This document shows, piece by piece, positions 25,073-33,760 of a stretch of DNA of 64,000 nt. Positions within the stretch are counted from its first letter, which is position 1, and each line of letters starts with the position of its first letter. The DNA is from Pseudomonadales bacterium (GTDB lineage: Bacteria; Pseudomonadota; Gammaproteobacteria; Pseudomonadales; Porticoccaceae), in NCBI GenBank assembly GCA_024234435.1, contig JACKOF010000002.1, positions 434,001-498,000 of the forward strand. The letters run 5' to 3'. The notes below the pieces were generated by a model that worked only from the letters and a program-made list of their open reading frames with translations, was not told where the DNA came from and searched no databases. A program made the position numbers and the translations under genes.

Positions 25073-26454
25073 CCGTTTTTGGCTGCCGGTCCGGGTGGTG
25101 CAAGATCACGAACAATCAGCCCGTGCTGCAAGGCCTGGGGGGATATGTTGTGTTTCTGCAGGTCGGTTACATTGATGGTCACCTGATGACCCGATCCGGG
25201 TGCTGTGTTCATCGGCAGGTCGCGGTCAGATGTTAACTCTTCAAGCGTGAAGGCTATGTTCCCCTCCGGGGTTAACAGGGTGAGCTGATCGCCAACGGAG
25301 AACCGGTTTTTCACGTCTACGCTCAGACAGTTGTCGGCCGGGTGCTGATTGAGCACTTCGGCAACAAAAATCTGAGTGCTGGCCGAAGAGTTACCGGTTT
25401 CGTAGTTTTGATACTCGCTGGGAACATGGCGGCGATAGAACCCTTCGGTAAAACCACGGTTTGCCATACCCTCTAAATCGTCCATTAAGGTCATGTCGAA
25501 AGGTTTGTGATTAAGCGCGTCATCAATGGCGCGTCGATAAACCTGCGCTGTGCGAGCGGCGTAATAATGGGATTTGGTGCGACCTTCAATCTTGAGTGAA
25601 TCGACGCCGATGTCGATAAGTCGTTGCACATGCTGAACGGCCCGCAGATCTTTCGAATTCATGATATAGGTGCCGTGCTCATCTTCGTAAGCGGGCATCA
25701 GTTCGTTGGGTCTGCCTTTTTCCTGCAACAAAAATAAAGCATCCTGCTCGACTTTAACGGGTTCTGGTGTGAAAGATTCCGCGTGAACGGCAGGCACAAT
25801 TTCGCCGGAATCGGTTTGGCTTGCGGCATGGGTCTGATACTTCCAGCGACAGGAATTGGTACAGGCTCCCTGGTTGGAATCGCGGTGGGTCATATAACCT
25901 GACAGCAGACAGCGGCCCGAGTAGGCAATGCACAGCGCGCCGTGAACAAAAACTTCCAATTCCATATCCGGGCAGCGCTGTTTAATTTCTTCGATTTCGT
26001 CGAGTGATAATTCACGGGAAAGAATAACCCGGGTCAGGCCCTGTTGTTGCCAGAATTTCACTGTCGCCCAGTTAACAGCGTTAGCCTGAACAGAAAGGTG
26101 GATGGGCAACTCTGGCCAGGTTTCTCTCACCAGCATAATCAAGCCTGGGTCCGCCATAATTAAGGCGTCGGGCTTCATTGCAACGACCTCTGCCATATCT
26201 GCCAGATAGCTTTTTACTTTGTTGTTATGGGGGCTGATATTGCTGGCGATGTAGAACTGTTTTCCCATTTGATGGGCGCGATCAATACCGATTTTTAGGT
26301 TCTCAAGATGATTAAACTCATTTTCTCTGACTCGCAAACTGTAGCGGGGCTGGCCCGCATAAACAGCGTCCGCACCATAGGCAAAGGCATATGCCATGTT
26401 TTTGAGTGTCCCTGCGGGAGAGAGTAATTCAGGTTTAAGCTGGTGAGTGTTCAA
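25069..26454 (-). CDS. trhP: tRNA 5-hydroxyuridine synthase TrhP (YegQ, peptidase U32 family)
   Basis: U32-family protein of 461 residues matching Escherichia coli YegQ, which is known to hydroxylate U34 of tRNAs in a prephenate-dependent way. The start PELLSPAGTLKNMAYAFAYGADAVYAG is nearly diagnostic. The central cysteines (IAYSGRCLLSG and GACTNSCRWKYQ) probably hold an iron-sulfur cluster. The best start is a TTG at 26454, since no ATG lies before the conserved N-terminus and no strong ribosome site is seen. The final residues, rich in proline and alanine, overlap arsM convergently by 4 bases. Confidence 0.9.
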   Translation of the reverse strand: MNTHQLKPELLSPAGTLKNMAYAFAYGADAVYAGQPRYSLRVRENEFNHLENLKIGIDRAHQMGKQFYIASNISPHNNKVKSYLADMAEVVAMKPDALIMADPGLIMLVRETWPELPIHLSVQANAVNWATVKFWQQQGLTRVILSRELSLDEIEEIKQRCPDMELEVFVHGALCIAYSGRCLLSGYMTHRDSNQGACTNSCRWKYQTHAASQTDSGEIVPAVHAESFTPEPVKVEQDALFLLQEKGRPNELMPAYEDEHGTYIMNSKDLRAVQHVQRLIDIGVDSLKIEGRTKSHYYAARTAQVYRRAIDDALNHKPFDMTLMDDLEGMANRGFTEGFYRRHVPSEYQNYETGNSSASTQIFVAEVLNQHPADNCLSVDVKNRFSVGDQLTLLTPEGNIAFTLEELTSDRDLPMNTAPGSGHQVTINVTDLQKHNISPQALQHGLIVRDLAPPGPAAKNG

Positions 26455-26561
26455 GGTTCTATTCTGGCCGGGCAGGAAGTTAGGCTGCGCATTATGTTAC
26501 AGGGTAATCAAAGGGCGTTGATTCTGATCAATAGTTGATCGGGATGTACGCCGGAGGCGTA

Positions 26562-27710
26562 TTAGAATCGCTCAAGAACCGAGTTTAAAAACAATAAGCC
26601 TCTGGGGGTGGTAGCGAGTTTTTCCGAGAGGTTTTCTACCAGCGCGAGATCGTGTAGTTCCTGCCATGCTGCCGAAATTGATTCAATGCTCAACCCGGTT
26701 CGCTCCTGAAAGAAGACCGTTGGCACACCAGCATTTAAACGCAGGGCATTCATCATAAACTCTAACGGTAGTTCGTCTTGCAGAATGGCTTTCTGTGAGG
26801 CGAGGAAAGAGTCTTTTCTTGCCAGATAATCCGCAGGTAAACGGGTTTTGGCGGTGCGAATAATTTGCTGTTTCTCCGGTAGCGTGATTTTCCCATGTGC
26901 ACCTGCGCCGATGCCCAGATAATCGCCAAACTGCCAGTAGTTAAGATTGTGCCGAGATTGTTTCCCTGTTGTAGAAAAGGCAGAAACTTCGTATTGCTTA
27001 TAACCCTTGTCGGCTAGTAGATGGTGACTCTGCTGCTGGATGCTATCAAGTATATTTTCCTGTGGTAACTCGGGTGGTGAGCTGAAGAAGGCCGTGTTTG
27101 GCTCAATTGTCAGCTGATACCAGGATATATGAGAGGGCTCCAGGGCAATAGCCTGTTTGAGGTCGGAAATAGCCTGTTGCGTGGTTTGTTCTGGAAGGCC
27201 ATGCATAAGGTCGAGGTTAAAATTATCGAAGCCTGCACGTCTGGCTGACTTTACGGCCTGGAGAGCATCGGCTGCAGAATGTATTCGTCCCAGTTTTTGT
27301 AAGTGGCGGTCGGTAAAACTCTGGATGCCAATGGATAAACGGTTCACCCCCGCTTGGCGAAAACCTTGAAATTTGTGCTGCTCAAAAGTGCCGGGATTTG
27401 CTTCCAGTGTGATTTCAATATCGCCGGAAAAGGGGATCAGTTTTTCAGTTTCCTGCAGGATTCTTGAAATGCCTGACGAGGAAAAAAGGCTTGGTGTGCC
27501 GCCGCCAAAAAAGATTGACTGCAATGGGCGGTCTTGTGTCAGGTACAGATCTTTACCCAAGTCTCTGAGCAGTGCATCGACATATTCTTTTTCAGGCAGG
27601 TTGGTCCTTGCTGCGTGAGAATTAAAGTCGCAGTAAGGACATTTTTTTACACACCAGGGAATGTGTATGTAAAGCGATAAAGGAGGCAGCTCAAGAGGCG
27701 TTTGCGACAT
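26562..27710 (-). CDS. hemW: Heme chaperone HemW (radical SAM)
   Basis: A 382-residue radical SAM protein of the HemN-like group. The cluster motif CxxxCxxC is in IPWCVKKCPYCDFNSH, and the HemW-type segments GGGTPSLF, GLPEQTT and RHNLNYWQFGDYLGIGAGAHG are present. HemW proteins bind and transfer heme and lack coproporphyrinogen oxidase activity; the cysteine missing from the second SAM site of HemN (PYRT-type start) supports HemW. It precedes trhP on the same strand with a 107-base gap. Confidence 0.92.
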   Translation of the reverse strand: MSQTPLELPPLSLYIHIPWCVKKCPYCDFNSHAARTNLPEKEYVDALLRDLGKDLYLTQDRPLQSIFFGGGTPSLFSSSGISRILQETEKLIPFSGDIEITLEANPGTFEQHKFQGFRQAGVNRLSIGIQSFTDRHLQKLGRIHSAADALQAVKSARRAGFDNFNLDLMHGLPEQTTQQAISDLKQAIALEPSHISWYQLTIEPNTAFFSSPPELPQENILDSIQQQSHHLLADKGYKQYEVSAFSTTGKQSRHNLNYWQFGDYLGIGAGAHGKITLPEKQQIIRTAKTRLPADYLARKDSFLASQKAILQDELPLEFMMNALRLNAGVPTVFFQERTGLSIESISAAWQELHDLALVENLSEKLATTPRGLLFLNSVLERF

Positions 27711-27901
27711 GGCCGGGAGTGTAGCACTGGCACCTTATTTTGTGGTGATTCATATGCCGCCCCGAAGATTTATATTCCGATTGCAGGGTTTAGTTTACGC
27801 AGCGTTCTAGGGCTTGCTGACACGAATTGTGGTGCCACATGCGTGAGGAGCAACGACTTTTTTGGTTGCAACAGTGGCAATCCAATGAGTGTGAACAGGC
27901 T

Positions 27902-28825
27902 CTAGCAGATACAGTTGCGGCCATTCGCTTTTGCGTTATAAAGAGCATTGTCCGCGCGACGCAAAAAATCTTCCTGGCTCTCGCCTCTCCGAAGAGCAGC
28001 TACTCCGATACTCAGTTGTGGTTTGATGGCGTGTTCGAAAGACCCTGCTCCTTCGCTTCCCAGTGATGCAAGAATACTAGCGGCGGCTGTGTGCGCGCCT
28101 TTCAGATTTGTGTTTGGCAATAAAACGATGAATTCGTCGCCGCCAAAGCGAAAGGTTAAATCGGAACTGCGCAGGGACTGCGTGATAATGCTGGCGACAC
28201 GGCACAAGATTTTGTCACCCCCCAGGTGGCCAATACTGTCATTGATCAATTTAAAATGGTCCACATCAATGATCATGATGGATAGGTCGCAGTGATAGCG
28301 CTGTGCTCTATGGGTTTCCATCGGCAGAAGGTTGTCCAGAGAAGCCCGGTTCATAACGCCTGTGAGAGAGTCGTGAAGAGCGGTTCGCTCTATGGTCCGA
28401 AAGCTTATTGCGACCTTCAGGTAGTGAACGAGAACGGCCATACTCTGTTCATGATCGAAAAGATCCTGATCGGTGAAGCGTTTTTGGCTGCTGATAATGA
28501 TAGTGCCCAGATAGTTTTCTTCGAGCCGCAATGTGTAATGGGCTTTATGTTGCTTCTGATCGCCAACAGACAGTGAAAGATTGTCGTCCCGGTGGGTGTA
28601 TTCAACACTGTCAGCACGCTGAATGCTATTGAGCCAGCTGTGGTACTGGGTGACAAGAATGGTTACATCCAGTTTGCCCTGCAGTAACTGGTGCAGTTGC
28701 AGCAGACTGCTTTCGTTGAGTTTCTGGAGAACTCTTTCCTGGCTGTGGGGCTGGCGAGCAGTCGCCGTTTTCGACGTCAGGCTGGCTGTTTTGAGCGATG
28801 CAACTTTTTCACTGTTCATAGTCAT
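27902..28825 (-). CDS. Diguanylate cyclase (GGDEF domain)
   Basis: A 307-residue protein predicted to make cyclic di-GMP. The C-terminal GGDEF domain (about 145-305) has an intact active site RFGGDEF and an inhibitory site RSSD five residues before it, so product feedback is likely. The N-terminal part (about 1-140) resembles a small sensor with no transmembrane helix, so the enzyme should be cytoplasmic. It is a single gene next to the flagellar cluster (258 bases from flgN). Since FleQ binds cyclic di-GMP in Pseudomonas, a link to motility control is reasonable but is inferred from position only. Confidence 0.9.
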   Translation of the reverse strand: MTMNSEKVASLKTASLTSKTATARQPHSQERVLQKLNESSLLQLHQLLQGKLDVTILVTQYHSWLNSIQRADSVEYTHRDDNLSLSVGDQKQHKAHYTLRLEENYLGTIIISSQKRFTDQDLFDHEQSMAVLVHYLKVAISFRTIERTALHDSLTGVMNRASLDNLLPMETHRAQRYHCDLSIMIIDVDHFKLINDSIGHLGGDKILCRVASIITQSLRSSDLTFRFGGDEFIVLLPNTNLKGAHTAAASILASLGSEGAGSFEHAIKPQLSIGVAALRRGESQEDFLRRADNALYNAKANGRNCIC

Positions 28826-29083
28826 TGATCTTCTTGTCTTGTTTGCAGCGGTTATGTGATAGACATTGCAATCAGCATGCCAACAAGTTGTCGTGTGGAT
28901 TTCTCGTTATTTGGCTGCATTTTAGGTGCAATTTCGACGAAATTTACCGTATGTCAAAATAATGACTTTTTTGATGTGAGGGTAAGAAGGGTGTCGCGGG
29001 CGGAAGCGTTAAAAAAATGACGCTCCTGGTTGGTGTTGGCCGTTCGTGCTTCAGGCCGGTTGGCTGGAGGTGGCGGACCTTTT

Positions 29084-29548
29084 TTAGGCCTTGCCGAGAG
29101 TGCGCCCCTGCTGGCGATTTGGTGTACTGCCGTGACCGGAATAGGTGGCAGGATTCGAGTCGGTTTGGCGAAGAATGCTCAGTGCACCCTGGGCTTGCTG
29201 TTGTTTTTGGTTGATAAGGCGGCCGTTGGCTCGGTTTTTCTCCTGGCACTGCTGGGCGAGAGAGGTGGTTTCGTCAACTATCTGTTGTAGTGCCTGAGGC
29301 TTAGTGCTGCTGTCGACCAGCTGCTGGAGTTGCTGCTGTGGGTCGCCATTGGCATTTTGCTGTGTGAAGTGCAGGCGGGCCTGGGTGGCTCTGGACTGGT
29401 TTGCCAGTGATTGCTGTTTTTCCGCCGCAATCAGCTCAATGGCGCTGGCATCAGATGTCAGCAGTGCTTGGTGTTCACGGTGGAGTGTATCCAGTAATTG
29501 CCGGAGGCAGAGGATTTCCTGTGTGAGCAGGTCTGCAAGCTGTTGCAT
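29084..29548 (-). CDS. flgN: Flagellar chaperone FlgN
   Basis: Export chaperone for hook-associated proteins FlgK and FlgL, 154 residues from the ATG at 29548. The sequence is helical and glutamine-rich with the FlgN pattern LLTQEILCLRQLLDTLHREHQALLT and coiled-coil character throughout. A TTG at 29572 would extend it into flgM. The assignment rests on position after flgM as much as on sequence. The C-terminus is low in hydrophobic residues and probably disordered. The 258 bases to the next gene contain no clear gene. Confidence 0.85.
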   Translation of the reverse strand: MQQLADLLTQEILCLRQLLDTLHREHQALLTSDASAIELIAAEKQQSLANQSRATQARLHFTQQNANGDPQQQLQQLVDSSTKPQALQQIVDETTSLAQQCQEKNRANGRLINQKQQQAQGALSILRQTDSNPATYSGHGSTPNRQQGRTLGKA

Positions 29549-29552
29549 GATA

Positions 29553-29873
29553 TTAGAGAAGGTCTCGTTCAATATTCAGCAGGCTATTAACGATTTTTTC
29601 CGCTTCTACCTGATAACTGCCGTCGGCAATTGAGGCTTTGATCTCGGCAACGCGACTGTCATCAATATCAGGGATGTTAGCCAGCTTTTCTTCCAGTTTG
29701 AGAATGTCTGCTGCCGCGTCGGTCAGGGTGACCGTGTCGGTATCGCTGGCAGGCTTTTCAGCCGCCTTCGAGGAATTGACCGCTGAACCGGAAATCCTTT
29801 CGGTCTGCGGCGAGCTTTGATGAACGTCGGTTCTCGGCGTTTTAATATTCATGTTGCTGTCTACTGGTTCCAT
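29553..29873 (-). CDS. flgM: Anti-sigma-28 factor FlgM
   Basis: Small inhibitor of the flagellar sigma factor FliA, 106 residues if it starts at 29873. The N-terminal half is unstructured and rich in S, T and D; the C-terminal FliA-binding part shows the family pattern RVAEIKASIADGSYQVEAEKIVNSLL. The start is placed downstream of the sigma-28-like promoter at 29896-29922, which excludes the longer frame; ATG at 29852 is an alternative. Released FliA would raise flgM expression from this promoter, giving the known feedback loop. flgN follows 4 bases after its stop. Confidence 0.9.
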   Translation of the reverse strand: MEPVDSNMNIKTPRTDVHQSSPQTERISGSAVNSSKAAEKPASDTDTVTLTDAAADILKLEEKLANIPDIDDSRVAEIKASIADGSYQVEAEKIVNSLLNIERDLL

Positions 29874-29895
29874 AAGATTGTGATCTCTGTTTGTA

Positions 29896-29922
29896 TAGTC
29901 GACCAATAGCCGGAAAACTTTA
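29896..29922 (-). promoter_or_regulatory. Sigma-28 (FliA) promoter for flgM-flgN
   Basis: On the minus strand TAAAGTTT (29922 to 29915) is a perfect -35 octamer, followed by an 11-base spacer and GTCGACTA (29903 to 29896), which matches 5 of 8 positions of the GCCGATAA -10. It lies in the gap between flgA and flgM. Confidence 0.75.
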
Positions 29923-29928
29923 GGCCAA

Positions 29929-30642
29929 TTATTGCACAATCACCGAGCCATCAGGAAGTGCGATTCCCCGCACCTTTTTGCCTGAGTTGAGGTTGGTGAC
30001 AGTCACGGCTTCTCCTGCGGCAGCGTCGTTTAGCGCTTTTCCCTGACTGCGGACCTCCAGGCTGCTGAGGTTCATCTTCACTGTTACCTGCTGCCCGCGT
30101 TTGATGATCTTTGGTGCCCGCAAGTGAACAGGGCGCAGTTCCGAACCGGCTGGCAGCGACCTGGTCAGCTCCTGACCGATAATTTCATCCGTGTCAACAA
30201 GGGTGTTTTTTTTCGAAGACTGCAATGGCCGGGTTATCAGCTTCAGGTCGTCCTTGCTGATAATTGAGTGTCGGGACAATGGTCGGGCAAGAACCGGTAT
30301 GGATTCCAGCGCACTAACTTCGGTTCGAACGTAGATGGTCCAAGGTTTTAAGCCTGCGCAACGAACGCCAACACTGATGGCCCCCAGGGCGCTACCTGAG
30401 CCGGGCAGACTGGTTGTGAGTGGTTCGCTGCACAGTGGCAGTTGAAGGCGGTTATCAAGCGGGCGAGTTTCAACGGCAACATTCTTGTAGCCCATCTGTT
30501 GCGCATGCGTTTTCGTTGCATGGATGGCGACATCAACGATTGCAATCAAGGAGTGCTGTGGGTCGTCATCAGCAAAGCCTGGTCCAGAAGCCAGGGTTGC
30601 AAACAGCAGCGATAGTTTTGATAGACGCCAAAAATATGTCAT
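29929..30642 (-). CDS. flgA: Flagellar P-ring assembly chaperone FlgA
   Basis: Periplasmic chaperone that helps FlgI assemble the P ring. The 237 residues begin with a signal peptide (MTYFWRLSKL...GPGFA, about 24 residues). The C-terminal SAF-type region carries the pattern ARPLSRHSIISKDDLK, then GQELTRSLPAGSELRPVHLRAP and VRGIALPDGSVIV. An in-frame ATG at 30681 would add 13 residues to a long signal n-region. The gene is divergent from flgB; in Pseudomonas cheV and cheR separate these genes, but not here. Confidence 0.92.
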   Translation of the reverse strand: MTYFWRLSKLSLLFATLASGPGFADDDPQHSLIAIVDVAIHATKTHAQQMGYKNVAVETRPLDNRLQLPLCSEPLTTSLPGSGSALGAISVGVRCAGLKPWTIYVRTEVSALESIPVLARPLSRHSIISKDDLKLITRPLQSSKKNTLVDTDEIIGQELTRSLPAGSELRPVHLRAPKIIKRGQQVTVKMNLSSLEVRSQGKALNDAAAGEAVTVTNLNSGKKVRGIALPDGSVIVQ

Positions 30643-30718
30643 TTTTTTGCCAGTAAAGTCATTGCTTGATGATTTAAGCATCTTTCATGCCATCGCCAGC
30701 TTGGAAAGAAAAACACGG

Positions 30719-30755
30719 CGGCAATGTTTGCCGTTACGGTCAAGGATTGCCGTAA
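30719..30755. promoter_or_regulatory. Two tandem dyads between flgA and flgB
   Basis: CGGCAATGTTTGCCG (30719-30733) is a perfect 6+3+6 dyad and is followed directly by TTACGG-N10-CCGTAA (30734-30755). Both lie in the divergent flgA/flgB control region and could be activator or repressor sites. They do not match a consensus I can name. Confidence 0.45.
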
Positions 30756-30815
30756 ATATCCAGCGTCAGCCGAATATTATCCTCTTAAGTATTTGTATTT
30801 TATTGAAAAATAATA

Positions 30816-30831
30816 TTGGCATGCATTGTGT
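30816..30831 (+). promoter_or_regulatory. Weak sigma-54-like element before flgB
   Basis: TTGGCATG (30816-30823) matches the -24 element well, but at the proper spacing the -12 dinucleotide is GT (30830-30831) instead of GC. Reported as tentative because the flgB operon is expected to be FleQ/RpoN dependent. Confidence 0.3.
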
Positions 30832-30870
30832 ATGGATGAAGGCAACAGGTTGGTTTACAGGAAAAGTTCG

Positions 30871-31254
30871 ATGAGCATGATTGATCAAATACTAGGTGTT
30901 TCCCCTCAGGTGCTATCCATTCGCTCCAGAAAGTCGGAATTGATCGCCGCAAATTTGGCGAACGCCGATACCCCGGGATACAAATCCAGAGATATTGATT
31001 TCGGTCAGGCTATGGTTCGGGCAAAGAGTGCGCAAAGCGGTTTGACAAAAACACACAGCATGCATATGGAAACTGCAGCCATGGCAAACAGTGTGGGTTA
31101 CCGGGTTCCGGTTCAACCTTCTCTGGATGGCAATACCGTTGAAACAGACAGGGAGCATGCCGAGTTTATGGACAACGCTATTCGTTACCAGGCGAGCCTG
31201 AATTTCATGGAAGGGCGCATCAAGTCGGTATTGCTGGCACTGCGAGGTGAATGA
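30871..31254 (+). CDS. flgB: Flagellar basal-body rod protein FlgB
   Basis: Proximal rod subunit of 127 residues, exported by the flagellar type III system and so lacking a cleaved signal. The rod signature ANLANADTPGYKSRDIDF near the N-terminus is clear, and the C-terminal heptad helix (FMDNAIRYQASLNFMEGRIKSV) is present. The ATG at 30871 has GGAAAAG upstream; the longer upstream frame is rejected. First gene of the rod-hook operon; flgC starts inside its stop codon region. Confidence 0.95.
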   Translation: MSMIDQILGVSPQVLSIRSRKSELIAANLANADTPGYKSRDIDFGQAMVRAKSAQSGLTKTHSMHMETAAMANSVGYRVPVQPSLDGNTVETDREHAEFMDNAIRYQASLNFMEGRIKSVLLALRGE

Positions 31255-31667
31255 TGAGTTTGTTTAATGTTTTCAATATCTCCGGTTCGGCGCTTTCTGC
31301 GCAAAGTGTCAGGCTGAATACGATCTCAAGTAACCTGGCGAATGCCGATATGGTCAGTGGCAATCCGGATGATGTCTACAGGGCCCGCTATCCGGTTTTT
31401 TCCAGCGCGATGGAAATGGCAGCCATGGGGCAGGATGCAACAGGGGTCAGGGTCAGCGACATTGTCGAGAGTACGCTCGAGGCCCGCAAAGAATATGCGC
31501 CGGGCAATCCGATGGCTGACGAGGACGGCTATATATACCGGCCCAATATCGATTCCGTTCAGGAAATGGCCAACATGATTTCTGCTTCTCGTTCTTACCA
31601 GAGCAGTGTCGAGGCAATGAATACCACCAAGCAGCTTATTCTCCGCACCATCAATCTGGGGCGCTAG
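31251..31667 (+). CDS. flgC: Flagellar basal-body rod protein FlgC
   Basis: Proximal rod subunit, 138 residues. The N-terminal motif SSNLANADMVSG and the C-terminal helix MISASRSYQSSVEAMNTTKQLILRTI are family hallmarks. Its ATG overlaps the flgB stop by 4 bases (a second ATG follows directly), so the two are translationally coupled. Length and content are ordinary. Confidence 0.95.
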   Translation: MMSLFNVFNISGSALSAQSVRLNTISSNLANADMVSGNPDDVYRARYPVFSSAMEMAAMGQDATGVRVSDIVESTLEARKEYAPGNPMADEDGYIYRPNIDSVQEMANMISASRSYQSSVEAMNTTKQLILRTINLGR

Positions 31668-31710
31668 GCAAACAGTGGTTAGCTACGAGTAAACAGAAAG
31701 GAACAGAACA

Positions 31711-32382
31711 ATGGAAGCAACAGCAAGTCTCTCTGAACTATTTCCATCTACCGCTCAGGTGAAGACAACCAATAATAATGCTGACCAATTAGGTCATGAG
31801 GATTTCATGACGCTAATGGTGGCACAGCTGGAAAATCAGGATCCCACCAAACCGATGGATAACATGCAGTTCCTGGCCCAGATAGCCCAGTTTGGAACAG
31901 TCTCTGGTATTCAGGAATTGCAAAACAGTTTTGGCAGCCTGTCTTCGGCGCTGTATGCGAATCAGGCAGTGCAGGCGGCCAGCCTGGTCGGTCGGCAGGT
32001 AGTGACAGATTCCAATGTGGGCACCCTGACAGCTGATGGTGCTATTGAAGCCACCGTGGATCTGCCACAGAGCGCGTCCAATGTAACGCTCTATGTTCAG
32101 AATGCAGCGGGTCAGCTCGTCTACAGCAGTGAATTGGGCGCAGCTGCCGGGGGAGACTTCAAAGTGGTGTGGGACGGAACAGATAACAACGGTAACCCGT
32201 TATCGCCGGGACAATATCGCATCAGCGCGGAAGCCATCATGGGTGGGCAGAATCAGGCGGCTTCGGTTTACACCCACAATCAGGTGGAGTCGGTGACCAT
32301 TGACCATGCAACGGGTGGGGTGGTGCTGAATTTAACGGGCGGCTCTCAAGTGGGAACTTCCGGCGTGAAGAGTTTCCTGTAG
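31711..32382 (+). CDS. flgD: Flagellar hook assembly scaffold FlgD
   Basis: Hook-capping protein needed to polymerise FlgE, 223 residues. The N-terminal secretion part contains the conserved DFMTLMVAQLENQDPTKPMDN, and the middle has a FlgD Ig-like/tudor region with VWDGTDNNGNPLSPGQYRI. The gene follows flgC after 43 bases with AGAAAGGA as ribosome site. It is discarded from the finished hook, so no structural partner beyond FlgE is expected. Confidence 0.95.
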   Translation: MEATASLSELFPSTAQVKTTNNNADQLGHEDFMTLMVAQLENQDPTKPMDNMQFLAQIAQFGTVSGIQELQNSFGSLSSALYANQAVQAASLVGRQVVTDSNVGTLTADGAIEATVDLPQSASNVTLYVQNAAGQLVYSSELGAAAGGDFKVVWDGTDNNGNPLSPGQYRISAEAIMGGQNQAASVYTHNQVESVTIDHATGGVVLNLTGGSQVGTSGVKSFL

Positions 32383-32455
32383 GGGCATGATGGTTTAGTG
32401 GTGTGATGCAAAATTCTGAATGTAAGTTTTAGCTCAAACGGTTAGGAGAAAGATT

Positions 32456-33721
32456 ATGGCTTTTGATACGGCGGTTTCAGGAATCAAGGCGGCAACGGCT
32501 GATCTCGGTGTGATCGGCAACAATATTGCCAACAGTTCAACGACAGGTTTCAAAACTTCCCGGGCGGAGTTTGCTGATGTTTACGCTACCAGCTTGCTGG
32601 GCGCGGGCGGCAACGCTATTGGTAAAGGGGTAAGTCTGGCGGGTGTAACCCAGGAGTTCACTCAGGGGAACATCAGTTTTACTAACAACGCACTTGATCT
32701 GGCAATCAGTGGCAATGGCTTTTTCCTGCTCAGTGATGACGGTGCATCCCTGTATACGCGCGCGGGCAATTTCCAGGTGGATCGCGATGGTTTTATTGTC
32801 ACCAGCGAGGGTCATCGCTTGCAAGCCTTCCAGGTTAATAATGTGGGTGATATTACCGGCCAGTTAGGTGATTTGCAGCTGGATACGTCGCTGATTGATC
32901 CGAACCCGACAGGGTCGATTGATTTGACCATGAACCTGGATTCCAGAGAAACACCACCATTAGTGCCTTTTGGCGGTCCTTTCGATGCATTTGCGGCTCC
33001 ACCGACGGCGCCTGATCCCGATTCATTTAATGCGACAACCTCATCGACCATTTACGACGGACTGGGAAATCCTCATGTGATGAGCAGCTATTTTGTCAAA
33101 ACAGCAAACCCGAATGAGTGGGAGGTTCATACCTTGGTGGACGGAGTGACAACTTCCGGTCCTGACACTCTGACCTTTCAGTCCAACGGTCAATTTGATC
33201 CTCTGACACTTCCGGTTGAAGTCAATATTGCCGGGTGGAATCCGTTAAATGCTTCCGGTCTTCCCACCGGGGCAGCGGCGCAGAGCTTTACAATTTCACT
33301 GTCGCGCGCCACGCAGTTTGGTTCAGAGTTTGCTGTCAGCTCCGTTACCCAGGACGGTTTTACCACCGGTCAGCTGCGCGGCCTCGAAATTGATGACACC
33401 GGGGTGGCATTTGCCCGCTACACCAACGGTCAGGCGCGAGCCCTCGGACAAGTGGCGGTTGCCGGCTTCTCTAACCCGAACGGGCTGCAACCACTGGGTG
33501 ACACCAATTGGTCGGAAACATTTTCTTCCGGCCCCGCTACGCTGGGTGAGCCGGGCACTTCCGGTCTGGGTGTTATCCAGTCGGGAGCGCTGGAAGATTC
33601 CAACGTGGAAATTACCGAGCAGCTGGTCAATATGATTGTTGCCCAACGTAACTTCCAGGCCAATGCGCAGGTAATTCAGACCGAAGACGCCGTCACTCAG
33701 ACGGTCATTAATCTTCGCTAA
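32456..33721 (+). CDS. flgE: Flagellar hook protein FlgE
   Basis: Hook subunit of 421 residues. The N-terminal part has the hook/rod signature NNIANSSTTGFKTSRAEFADVY, followed by the hook-specific core with DLAISGNGFFLLSDDG; the C-terminal helix (TEQLVNMIVAQRNFQANAQVIQTEDAVTQTVINL) closes the D0 domain. The variable central domain (about 140-300) is rich in G, T and P. A ribosome site TTAGGAGAAAG precedes the ATG. The length is close to the enteric form. Confidence 0.95.
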   Translation: MAFDTAVSGIKAATADLGVIGNNIANSSTTGFKTSRAEFADVYATSLLGAGGNAIGKGVSLAGVTQEFTQGNISFTNNALDLAISGNGFFLLSDDGASLYTRAGNFQVDRDGFIVTSEGHRLQAFQVNNVGDITGQLGDLQLDTSLIDPNPTGSIDLTMNLDSRETPPLVPFGGPFDAFAAPPTAPDPDSFNATTSSTIYDGLGNPHVMSSYFVKTANPNEWEVHTLVDGVTTSGPDTLTFQSNGQFDPLTLPVEVNIAGWNPLNASGLPTGAAAQSFTISLSRATQFGSEFAVSSVTQDGFTTGQLRGLEIDDTGVAFARYTNGQARALGQVAVAGFSNPNGLQPLGDTNWSETFSSGPATLGEPGTSGLGVIQSGALEDSNVEITEQLVNMIVAQRNFQANAQVIQTEDAVTQTVINLR

Positions 33722-33760
33722 CAGTTCGGGTTGAGCTGAATGAGTATTGAGGTGTAACGA

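Noticed and set aside
28995..29020. Terminator-like dyad AGCGT...ACGCT after flgN
   Set aside because: The T-run is in the loop rather than after the stem, so it does not fit a Rho-independent terminator on either strand.
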